Program-made: the position numbers and the translations under genes
Source: a virus
Reading direction: 5' to 3' (one strand)
IMG/VR virus record: IMGVR_UViG_3300042483_000529
Location: 1 to 64,000 of that record
DNA: 64,000 nucleotides
Notes under the pieces: generated by a model
The model's input: the letters and a program-made list of their open reading frames with translations, nothing else
Database searches by the model: none
What the model was told of the DNA's origin: nothing
In this document: piece by piece, positions 45,958 to 53,439 of the stretch
How positions within the stretch are numbered: position 1 is the first letter of the stretch
Layout: each line of letters opens with the position of its first letter

Positions 45958-48105
45958 ATGCGTCCGACAACAACTGGCCTAGGAGGTACAGTGTACGACC
46001 AAATTAAAACTCAGCTAGACGCAATGTCTGAGTTAAGCGACGAACAGCTCGCTGAACTACAGGCAGATATCGTCAGCCAGTTCGAAATGGTTGAGGGCGA
46101 AGACCCGACTACTGAAACAGTTGATGCTATGCAGTCTCTAGCAGACTCTATTGACATGGTTCGCGGCGAGCTTTCTCGTCGTGAAGAGTTAGCAGCAGAA
46201 CTTGCTGCTAAGGCAGCGGAAGCTACCGCTCGTGTTAAGGGTGAAGCTAAAGACATGCAAGAAGAAGATATGGCTATGACCGAAGATGAGTCCATGGAAG
46301 AGCCTATTGCTGAAGAAATGCCTGCTACAGAAGATGTATCTGAGGATGCACCTGTAGAAGAAGTTTCTGAAGAAGTAGAGGAAACCGAGGAAGTCGAAGA
46401 GGAAATGGTCGAGGAAGAAGACAAGAAGAAGGAGAAAGAAATGTCTGTAGATGAAACTATCGCAGCATCCGCATCCGAAGAGTCGACTACCGAGGCTGTT
46501 GCACCTGAGACAGCTATCGAAGAGGTCGCTGCTCCGGAAGCAGAGCTTTCTGCAGAAGAGACTGTAGCCGAGGCTCCAGTCGAGGTAGAGGCAGTGGTCG
46601 AAGAGACTACTGTTGACACCGCAGAGGCAACCGAAGCAAGTGCAGAAGTTTCCGAGGAAGCTGAATTCTCAGCTGACTCAGAAGTTGAAGCAGAGGCATC
46701 ACAAGCATCAACAAATCAGGAAGACGGTTCTGAACTATCAACCGAAGAAACAACCAACGAAAACATTGAATCATCAATCGCTCTTGTAGAAGAGCAGGAA
46801 GAGCAGGCCCCAGTGACCGCTTCAGCCGAACAGCCTTTCGAGGCCCCAGCTGACCGCCAGCCTGTTGTTCAGGTTACCGAAGTTCCAGTAGCAATTACTG
46901 CTGGTGCTGACATTCCTGGTTACACAGCTGGTAGCACAATCAACGACATGTACGAAGTAGCTCAGGCTATGGAAAAGCGAATCCACTCGCTTCGTCGTGT
47001 TAACGGAGGAGACGGAGAGCAGCACATTGTTGCATCTGTAACCACCTCGTTCCCAGAGGATCGCACCCTCTCAACCGATGCAGAGTCTAACTCGATCAAG
47101 ATCAACGCTGTTTCAAGCCAGGCACTTGTTGCTTCTGGTGGACACGCAGCGCCTCTAGAGGTCAAGTACGACATTTACGCAATCGGTTCTACCACCAACC
47201 GCCCAGTTCGTGACTCATTGCCACGTTTCCAGGCAGACCGCGGTGGTATCCGTTTCGTAACCCCACCAAGCTTTGCTGCTGGTACTTATGCTGACGCAGT
47301 CGGCGTATGGACTGCTGCTGTAGATGCTGCCCCAGAGAGTGCTACTAAGACTAGCCTAACTGTAGCTGCTGCTGCAGAGGCTACTGCTACCACTGACGCT
47401 GTAACCCTACAGCTACAGTTCGGTAACCTTATGACTCGCGCTTACCCAGAGTTGATTGCTCGCCACAACGAGCTAGCTCTAGTACAGCACGCACGTGAGG
47501 CTGAGCAGTATGTAATCGGCAAGATCGAGGCTGGCTCTACTGCTGTTACTTCTGGAACCCTAATCGGTTTTGGTCGCGACTTCCTAGTATCAGTCCGCAA
47601 AGCAGCTGTTGCTTACCGTTCACGTCACCGCATCTCTCAGAGCACAACTCTGAAGGCAATTGTTCCTGACTGGATCTATGACGCAATGGCAGCTGACCTA
47701 GCTCTAGCTATGCCAGGAGACGGTACTCTGTCTGTTGGCCGTGGCGAGATCGAGGGTTACCTATCCCAGCTAAACGTAGCTCTAGTTGCATCACCTGACA
47801 TGACCGTTTTCGGTACTCAGGGTGGATCTGCAGCAATCCTAGAGTTCCCGGACAGCTTCAAGTGGTACCTATTCGCTGAGGGAACATTCTTGTTCCTTGA
47901 CGGTGGTTCACTAGATCTAGGTATCATCCGCGACAGCTCCCTTGTTGGAACCAACGACTACAAGATGTTCGTTGAGACCTTCGAAGGTGTTGCAAAGGTT
48001 GGTATTGAGGCACTTGCAATCACCCAGACCGTTAACGTTAACGGTGTGGCTGCTGCTCTACGCGACACCACTGGTGGCGCAACTGCAGCTGCAATCGAGG
48101 TCTAA
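45958..48105 (+). CDS. Major capsid protein with fused acidic scaffold-like domain
   Basis: 715 residues with AGGACGT before ATG. Residues about 1-290 are extremely Glu/Ala/Val-rich and helical, like an internal scaffolding (delta) domain. The C-terminal 420 residues are the HK97-type coat: a spine-helix region (SKQ-rich, LMTRAYPELIARHNELAL), the E-loop-like early part and a beta-rich end. HK97-like phages often remove such N-terminal domains by the head protease encoded just upstream. The cleavage site is probably near residues 290-320, by composition only. Confidence 0.85.
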   Translation: MRPTTTGLGGTVYDQIKTQLDAMSELSDEQLAELQADIVSQFEMVEGEDPTTETVDAMQSLADSIDMVRGELSRREELAAELAAKAAEATARVKGEAKDMQEEDMAMTEDESMEEPIAEEMPATEDVSEDAPVEEVSEEVEETEEVEEEMVEEEDKKKEKEMSVDETIAASASEESTTEAVAPETAIEEVAAPEAELSAEETVAEAPVEVEAVVEETTVDTAEATEASAEVSEEAEFSADSEVEAEASQASTNQEDGSELSTEETTNENIESSIALVEEQEEQAPVTASAEQPFEAPADRQPVVQVTEVPVAITAGADIPGYTAGSTINDMYEVAQAMEKRIHSLRRVNGGDGEQHIVASVTTSFPEDRTLSTDAESNSIKINAVSSQALVASGGHAAPLEVKYDIYAIGSTTNRPVRDSLPRFQADRGGIRFVTPPSFAAGTYADAVGVWTAAVDAAPESATKTSLTVAAAAEATATTDAVTLQLQFGNLMTRAYPELIARHNELALVQHAREAEQYVIGKIEAGSTAVTSGTLIGFGRDFLVSVRKAAVAYRSRHRISQSTTLKAIVPDWIYDAMAADLALAMPGDGTLSVGRGEIEGYLSQLNVALVASPDMTVFGTQGGSAAILEFPDSFKWYLFAEGTFLFLDGGSLDLGIIRDSSLVGTNDYKMFVETFEGVAKVGIEALAITQTVNVNGVAAALRDTTGGATAAAIEV

Positions 48106-48128
48106 ACCCCGATAGCAAATCTCGTAGC

Positions 48129-48154
48129 GGGGGAGGTCAGCAATGGCCTCCCCC
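48129..48154 (+). terminator. Hairpin after the capsid gene
   Basis: GGGGGAGG (48129-48136) pairs perfectly with CCTCCCCC (48147-48154); no T-run follows. It may stabilise the abundant capsid mRNA or attenuate read-through. Confidence 0.6.
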
Positions 48155-48192
48155 AATACAGAAAACTTAAGACTTAACTTAAAGGATTTTAA

Positions 48193-49068
48193 ATGGCTTT
48201 CACAAAGACTGGTGTCGTAACAGCACCGAAGATTGTGCCATCGGCTTTTGGTCTACTCGCCGTAGTCAAGCCAGAGAATGGTCCTAACGAAGATCAGTGG
48301 ATCCGGGGATTCTCTCAGGAGTGGGAGACAACACTCTATTCAGCAACCAACTGGGATGACTCAGACTCCACCGACGGTGAAGTAGTGGCTGCTGGAACAC
48401 CAACTTACTACACAGAAATTAAGCCCTTCTTCATTGAGGCAGAAGAGCTTCGTTCAACACTAGGATTTAACGGCCTTGACCGTATCGAGCGTTTAAAGAG
48501 GCAGATCGAGGGCATTACTCAGCAGGCTATGGAAGTAGAGCTTTGGGACGGTGCTGTCCGCAAAGGAGAGAGCCATGCAAACGTCGCTCTTTCGGATGCG
48601 TCTGCAACTATTCTTAACGGCGGAACTGCACTTTCCCCAAGGCGTGCAATTGCAGCCCTAGAGTTTGCAATTGGCGAGGCTTCTGACGGTGGCGAGCAGG
48701 GTGTAATACATCTAACTCGCGATGTTGCAGCACTTCTTGCTAGCAACTCAAACATGCTTTTTCACGAAGCTGGTAAAGAGCACCTACAAACACTAGGTGG
48801 AACTCCAGTTATCGTTGGTTCAGGCTACTCAGGTACTGGCCCAGACGGTGCAACTGGCGCAACCGCGTCAGCCACCAACAAATGGATTTACGCCACCGGC
48901 ACCGTCAAGACTTATGTTGGCGATGTCGATGTAGTAAACGACAATCTAGCGCAAGCATATGATGTGTCGGGAAATCAAAATGACATGCGTCTCAAAGCAA
49001 TCCGCCCAGCGGCTGTTTACTTTGACACATCCATCCACCTCGCTATTAGAGTCGATCTAACAGCTTAA
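48193..49068 (+). CDS. Second capsid-like protein (possible pentamer or minor coat)
   Basis: 291 residues with AAAGGATT before ATG. The order of helix (LDRIERLKRQIEGITQQAMEVELWDG), ALEFAIGEASDGGEQGVIHLTRDVAALLAS, GGTPVIVGSGYSG and C-terminal strand segments (RPAAVYFDTSIHLAIRVDLTA) resembles a small HK97-type coat or encapsulin-like protein. Some actinophages carry separate hexamer and pentamer coats, and this tandem fits that, but a decoration or connector role is also possible. Confidence 0.6.
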   Translation: MAFTKTGVVTAPKIVPSAFGLLAVVKPENGPNEDQWIRGFSQEWETTLYSATNWDDSDSTDGEVVAAGTPTYYTEIKPFFIEAEELRSTLGFNGLDRIERLKRQIEGITQQAMEVELWDGAVRKGESHANVALSDASATILNGGTALSPRRAIAALEFAIGEASDGGEQGVIHLTRDVAALLASNSNMLFHEAGKEHLQTLGGTPVIVGSGYSGTGPDGATGATASATNKWIYATGTVKTYVGDVDVVNDNLAQAYDVSGNQNDMRLKAIRPAAVYFDTSIHLAIRVDLTA

Positions 49069-49089
49069 CAACCTAAGGAGAATAGCTAT

Positions 49090-50196
49090 ATGGCTACTCA
49101 AGAATATGCTGCCAGCATCCAAGGTGTGTCGATTCGTGTCACCCGCCTAGATTCTGTCGGTAACTTACTAACTGGTCCAGCCGACAGTTACACGACTTCC
49201 GCTTTCATGCGTATTTCGTTCACCCCTGAGTACGAAGAGGGCGACGAGATCACCGAAAAGGGCGCTAACGGAGTTGTTTGTGTAACCTACAAGGCCCCAG
49301 ACACACTAAAGCGTATCACCATGGAACTTGCTATTTGTGAGCCAGACCCAGAGCTATCTGCTTTGATTTCTGGTGGTCTACTTCTTCGCAAGAACCTAGG
49401 AACTTCTGGACAGCCTGACCACAAGTCAATCGGTTGGGCAGCACCTGGCGTGGGCGATGACCCTGCTGGTAACGGTGTTGCTATCGAAGCTTGGTCACAC
49501 GCAGTTAAGGACGGAAAGCGCGCAGGCGTTCTTCCTTACTTCCACTGGATCTTCCCATACGTGAAGATGCGTCAGTCTGGCGACCGAGTCATCGAAAACG
49601 GAATGCTTGCAACCACTTTCGAAGGCTTTGGTCTAGGAAACGCTTCATTCCAAGCTGGTGTAGATGGTCGTTGGGAATTCCCAATCGCAGCTGAGCGTCC
49701 ATACGCTTATGCACGTGCAGACTGGGCACCAACTGGTCTAAGTGGTTTCTACACCTGGACTGATGGAACTGGTCCTGTTGTATTTACTTCACCTACTGCT
49801 AAGCAGCCGACCACTATTAGGTTGACTGCAGCCGCTGCAACCGTAACTGATAACAAGTCCACCCTAACCTTCAGCGCTGCCCCTGGTATCGCGGTTGGAG
49901 ATGAGATTTACGTTCAGAACCTAGGCACCCTATTCAACGGTACTTGGACAGTTGCTAGCATCTCTGGAAGCACAGTAAGTTACGTCAACTCGGCTATCAC
50001 TGAGGACGTAACTGGTGTTGTTGGCTCTGGAGCTCGTGTAACTCTATCTAACAGTGTCACCGAGACCTACCCAGCCCCAACTCCTACAACTAGCGCCCAG
50101 ATCGGTGTTGGAGACGACGCATTTAACGTTCCTGGTAACGTCAACTACAACGCTGACGTAGCGATCGACAACATCATCGCTTCTAACGAGAACTAA
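49090..50196 (+). CDS. Major tail tube protein with C-terminal extension
   Basis: 368 residues with AAGGAGAAT before ATG. The region SFTPEYEEGDEITEKGANGVVCVTYKAPDTLKRITMELAICEPDPELSALISGG is a pattern I recall from actinophage tail tube proteins. Residues about 1-235 make the tube domain. The C-terminal 120 residues are Thr/Ser-rich with Ig-like strand spacing, a surface add-on. It precedes a strong hairpin. Confidence 0.78.
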   Translation: MATQEYAASIQGVSIRVTRLDSVGNLLTGPADSYTTSAFMRISFTPEYEEGDEITEKGANGVVCVTYKAPDTLKRITMELAICEPDPELSALISGGLLLRKNLGTSGQPDHKSIGWAAPGVGDDPAGNGVAIEAWSHAVKDGKRAGVLPYFHWIFPYVKMRQSGDRVIENGMLATTFEGFGLGNASFQAGVDGRWEFPIAAERPYAYARADWAPTGLSGFYTWTDGTGPVVFTSPTAKQPTTIRLTAAAATVTDNKSTLTFSAAPGIAVGDEIYVQNLGTLFNGTWTVASISGSTVSYVNSAITEDVTGVVGSGARVTLSNSVTETYPAPTPTTSAQIGVGDDAFNVPGNVNYNADVAIDNIIASNEN

Positions 50197-50207
50197 ATAG
50201 TTTAAAG

Positions 50208-50249
50208 ACGGGTGGTGGCTTGAGCAAAATAGCTTGAGCTACCACCCGT
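50208..50249 (+). terminator. Hairpin after the tail tube gene
   Basis: ACGGGTGGT (50208-50216) pairs perfectly with ACCACCCGT (50241-50249), and the loop holds two direct GCTTGAGC units. No T-run. As after the capsid gene, it may stabilise an abundant mRNA. Confidence 0.6.
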
Positions 50250-50271
50250 TAAACTTATCTAAGAGGTAAAA

Positions 50272-51387
50272 ATGACCAATAACTTATGGATTCAGCCCGA
50301 AGAGATGGGTGACTATTCGTATACCGAATATACTGAAGAAGCTGCCAAAGTTGCGACTTACCTACTTTGGTCAATGTCTGGCCGTAAATACACCGGTGAA
50401 ACAACAGTAACTGAGCGTTACACCTGTACCCTACGCAATAACCGTATGGGTCCTTCAACTAAGACCAACTCTCCAGTTCTTTTCGGTGGAGACGTCTACA
50501 ACATCCCCTCTGGCGACTACGATGAGTACTCAGAGCTGACTTCTGACGGTATGTCCCCCGACTCACGAATCAAACTTCGTGGCCGTCCAGTAACTAAAAT
50601 TCACGCTATAAGAAACAGGCTCGGGGACATTTTAGATCCGTCAAGCTACTACCTTGTAGACCACTCAACCATTCACATCAAGGCCGGAACCCCTTGGACT
50701 CCATGTAACACTGAAGTTACATACTCTTATGGAACTCCCGTGCCAATTGCAGGAAAGATGGCTGCCCGTAAGCTTGCTATCGAGTTTGCCAGACTTTGGT
50801 CAGGCGATGAGTCTTGCGAGCTTCCTCAGCGTGTAACCTCTGTATCACGACAGGGCGTTTCTTATACTATCCTCGACAATCAAGAATTTATCGACGAGCT
50901 TCGCACTGGTCTATACGAGATTGATCTATTTCTAAAAGTAGCTAACCCAGACAACGCTCGCCGTAAGTCTAAGGTATTTTCTGTGGACACTCCTAGAGCC
51001 AGACGCTACAATCCAAAAGCTATTACTCTAACTGCAAACCCTCAATTTGATCTTACTTTAGTTAAAGGCGAGCCAGCTACCTGGACCTCAGCCGGCCGGC
51101 CAACAGTATTGACTAACTTTTTCCCAGATAGCGGTTGGACTCCAGTCATCACTTTAAGGAGCTACTCAGGAGCTAATTCGGTAAACCTAGAGACCTCAGA
51201 TTACACGCTTAACTCGGGAGCTGGAACATTAAACTTTACAGTTCCGTATGACAAGGCACTACGAGCTCTCGGGATGGTAGATCCTGGAACATGGACTCTA
51301 TACGCAACAAAAACAATAGCTAATGTCCCAAATATAATAGAACTTGCGTCTGGAAACCTTCAGATCAAGATGTATCCAAACCAATAG
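50272..51387 (+). CDS. Head-to-tail adaptor/connector-like protein
   Basis: 371 residues with AAGAGG before ATG. The N-terminal EEAAKVATYLLWSMSGRKYTGETTVTERYTC is typical of the connector that docks on the portal. The middle part (PITKIHAIRNRLGDILDPSSYYL-like region, about 110-200) continues that fold. The C-terminal 120 residues (NPQFDLTLVKGEPATW through WTLYATKT) are a separate beta-sandwich resembling virion adhesion domains. The role is inferred from N-terminal pattern and order. Confidence 0.7.
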   Translation: MTNNLWIQPEEMGDYSYTEYTEEAAKVATYLLWSMSGRKYTGETTVTERYTCTLRNNRMGPSTKTNSPVLFGGDVYNIPSGDYDEYSELTSDGMSPDSRIKLRGRPVTKIHAIRNRLGDILDPSSYYLVDHSTIHIKAGTPWTPCNTEVTYSYGTPVPIAGKMAARKLAIEFARLWSGDESCELPQRVTSVSRQGVSYTILDNQEFIDELRTGLYEIDLFLKVANPDNARRKSKVFSVDTPRARRYNPKAITLTANPQFDLTLVKGEPATWTSAGRPTVLTNFFPDSGWTPVITLRSYSGANSVNLETSDYTLNSGAGTLNFTVPYDKALRALGMVDPGTWTLYATKTIANVPNIIELASGNLQIKMYPNQ

Positions 51388-51399
51388 AAAGAGAAAATA

Positions 51400-51591
51400 A
51401 TGGCACAGATGATGACAAACTTTACTGCCGCAGATATGCCTGGCGCTAATGTCAAGAAGGCAGCTCCAGCTCCTAGAGCACAGGCTCCTAGAGTTGAAGC
51501 CCCTAAGGTTGAAGTACCTGTAGTTGAAGCTGCACCTGTAGAAGTTGCAGAGCCAGAGCTAGTCGAAGAAGTATCTCCAGCAGCGGAGTAA
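51400..51591 (+). CDS. Small Pro/Ala/Val-rich protein
   Basis: 63 residues; most of the length is an APRVEAPKVEVPVVEA-type low-complexity stretch following a short N-terminal part. It lies 12 nt after the connector gene, in series. It may be a flexible linker or assembly factor. Function unknown. Confidence 0.6.
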   Translation: MAQMMTNFTAADMPGANVKKAAPAPRAQAPRVEAPKVEVPVVEAAPVEVAEPELVEEVSPAAE

Positions 51592-51594
51592 TTT

Positions 51595-52098
51595 ATGTAT
51601 GAAATTGACGGATCCGGAGTTTTGGAGGATGCAACACACCTTCGAGACATGATGGACGGTATTCTAGAGCGCGTTGAGTCTGCATTTCAGTCTTACAACG
51701 TTGGACTGCCGAACCGTCGATACTGGTCTATCGGCCAGCCAGCAATAGATTGCGAACAAGTAGTAGTCTCGTTTATTCAGATGTATTTAGGTGCACCAGG
51801 TGACGAGGCAACTACTCCTCAAAGATGTCACGTACCTAGAAGTGCTGTAGTCGCTATATCTATAGCTAGAGCAGTACCGATTGTGGGACAAAATGGTCGT
51901 CCGCCAAGCCAGGAAAGCATACAAAGAGCTTCCAGTGTATCTGCAATTGATGCTTGGGTACTTATGGATGCTGTAAAGCTTTTTGATATGTGGGACCAGA
52001 GCGGATATGGTTTGGGAGTTATTGCTACTGTAGAAATAACTCCTCCTGAAGGCGGATTCCAGTCAGTAACTATGAATTTGACTCTAGCGGTTCCATAA
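51595..52098 (+). CDS. Head-tail joining or tail terminator-like protein
   Basis: 167 residues. The pattern IDCEQVVVSFIQMYLGAPG followed by CHVPRSAVVAISIARAVPIVG and a C-terminal strand pair matches actinophage proteins annotated as tail terminator or joining proteins. Spacing to both neighbours is below 5 nt. Exact role by order only. Confidence 0.65.
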   Translation: MYEIDGSGVLEDATHLRDMMDGILERVESAFQSYNVGLPNRRYWSIGQPAIDCEQVVVSFIQMYLGAPGDEATTPQRCHVPRSAVVAISIARAVPIVGQNGRPPSQESIQRASSVSAIDAWVLMDAVKLFDMWDQSGYGLGVIATVEITPPEGGFQSVTMNLTLAVP

Positions 52099-52099
52099 A

Positions 52100-52624
52100 A
52101 TGCCAGCATACGGTTTAATACCAGACAGTCCGATTTTTTACTACGGTAAAAAATTTGGTAAAGTGGGCAGAAGTGGCGGCCGAGGCTTAGGTCCTAATCG
52201 TGGTGGCAGCACTAGATTTTCATTTACTACACAAAACTTAGTAATCTACGAACCACTGCTTCATGCACAACTAAACACTAGGGCCGGGGGCCTATGGAGA
52301 GCTTTAGAAGTAGCAGGAGAATTTGCGGTAGGAAAGGCTAAAGCCCAGGTGGGGGTAAAGACAGGAAAGCTTAGATCTTCAATCCACAAGAGACACATGG
52401 GCAATTTCACTGGTCAATATCTTTGGATCGGGTCTACGGTCAACTATGCCTACATGCACCACGAAGGCACTAGACCGCATCTTATTGTTCCTAGAGTCGC
52501 AGGCAAAATGCTCAGATTCTCCAGTAAAGGCAGAATGGTCATGACTCCTGGACCTGTAATGCATCCTGGCACCAAGCCTAATCCATATCTATCTAACCAG
52601 CTTAGACACTTTAGACGCATCTAG
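52100..52624 (+). CDS. HK97 gp10-like tail completion protein
   Basis: 174 residues. Basic Gly-rich N-terminus, then AGEFAVGKAKAQVGVKTGKLRSSI and LWIGSTVNYAYMHHEGTRPH, the typical gp10 pattern (TG-x-L-x-x-S-I and Y-A-x-x-x-H-E-G). Such proteins sit at the head-tail or tail-end joint. The start overlaps the preceding gene region by spacing only. Confidence 0.78.
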   Translation: MPAYGLIPDSPIFYYGKKFGKVGRSGGRGLGPNRGGSTRFSFTTQNLVIYEPLLHAQLNTRAGGLWRALEVAGEFAVGKAKAQVGVKTGKLRSSIHKRHMGNFTGQYLWIGSTVNYAYMHHEGTRPHLIVPRVAGKMLRFSSKGRMVMTPGPVMHPGTKPNPYLSNQLRHFRRI

Positions 52625-52637
52625 CTCGGTCGGCAAT

Positions 52638-52647
52638 AGGGTAAAAT
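52638..52647 (+). promoter_or_regulatory. Late-type element TAGGGTAAAAT
   Basis: TAGGGTAAAAT ends at 52647, 59 nt before ATG 52707; no -35 box. Confidence 0.5.
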
Positions 52648-52706
52648 ACTAGTAGTAAGTTACTGCTTACAAATGACTAAAGAAAAAAAGAAAGAAGACA
52701 TTTATA

Positions 52707-53057
52707 ATGGCAAAATTTAAAGATTTTGGTGTAGGAGCTGCTCCTGAAACTGCAGAAGTTATCTCCTTTAAGCTACACGAAGAGGAATTTTTCTGTGTTC
52801 CTCAGCTTCAGGGAAGAGTTATGTTGTCCCTTGTTAAAAACTCATCTAGCGAAGACCCTACAGTTGCTGCTGGAACAATTGAAACCTTTTTTGATCAAGT
52901 CCTAACTGACGAGAGCTTAGAGCGTTTTAATGCACTAACCACACACAAAGACAAGATTGTTACCACGGAGACTTTGGGACAGATTGTTGGATGGCTACTT
53001 GAGGAGTATTCTGGACGCCCGGAAGCGCAGCCAGAGGACTCATCAACTGGGCTATAG
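52707..53057 (+). CDS. Tail assembly chaperone (gpG-like)
   Basis: 116 residues: acidic, alpha/beta, with KFKDFGVGAAPETAEVISFKLHEEEFFCVPQ and a helical middle, lying between tail completion and tape measure genes, where gpG proteins are found. The ribosome binding site is AAAGAAAGAAG. Its 3' end overlaps a -1 frame that continues as gpT. Confidence 0.75.
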   Translation: MAKFKDFGVGAAPETAEVISFKLHEEEFFCVPQLQGRVMLSLVKNSSSEDPTVAAGTIETFFDQVLTDESLERFNALTTHKDKIVTTETLGQIVGWLLEEYSGRPEAQPEDSSTGL

Positions 53058-53422
53058 ACCTCTGGCCGTACGTCAATGGTAAGTCCCTGTTTAGTGGAAT
53101 TAGGTTAGAAGAAATGGAATCATCTGAAATGGTAGATGTGCTCCACTATCTTTTTGAAGATGACATGAGGTTCACTACAGGCGACGAAGCAAAAGCTCAA
53201 GGATCACTTAGAAAAGAGTTGTACAGGCTATACGGAAAAGAGTACCAGTATGGCTCTTCTGGCTCGGGTGAAACTTATGGAGGTAGAGCCTACATCTCTG
53301 ACAGCGCAGATGAGTTTAACAGCTCTCCATCGGGCGCTAGAAAACCGTACGTTGCTCCAACAAATTTCAACCCAGAAGCAGCTAACCCATTTGGGTCAGT
53401 TCTAGACGCACCACTCGGATAA
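53003..53422 (+). CDS. Tail assembly chaperone extension (gpT-like) by -1 frameshift
   Basis: The -1 frame is open from 53003 and reads GLINWAIDLWPYVNGKSLF then IRLEEMESSEMVDVLHYLFED, a typical gpGT continuation. Its first ATG (53114) has GAAGAA upstream but lies after the conserved INWAID part, so frameshift fusion with the preceding gene is favoured. The shift must occur between 53001 and 53057. C-CCG-GAA (53018-53024) is the best candidate, though not a canonical heptamer. Confidence 0.68.
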   Translation, partial: GVFWTPGSAARGLINWAIDLWPYVNGKSLFSGIRLEEMESSEMVDVLHYLFEDDMRFTTGDEAKAQGSLRKELYRLYGKEYQYGSSGSGETYGGRAYISDSADEFNSSPSGARKPYVAPTNFNPEAANPFGSVLDAPLG

Positions 53423-53439
53423 GGTAAAGAGGTGACACA

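Noticed and set aside
46011-46619. Ser-rich 202-codon minus-strand frame in the capsid gene
   Set aside because: It is the antisense shadow of the Glu-rich scaffold coding region; no promoter or ribosome binding site.
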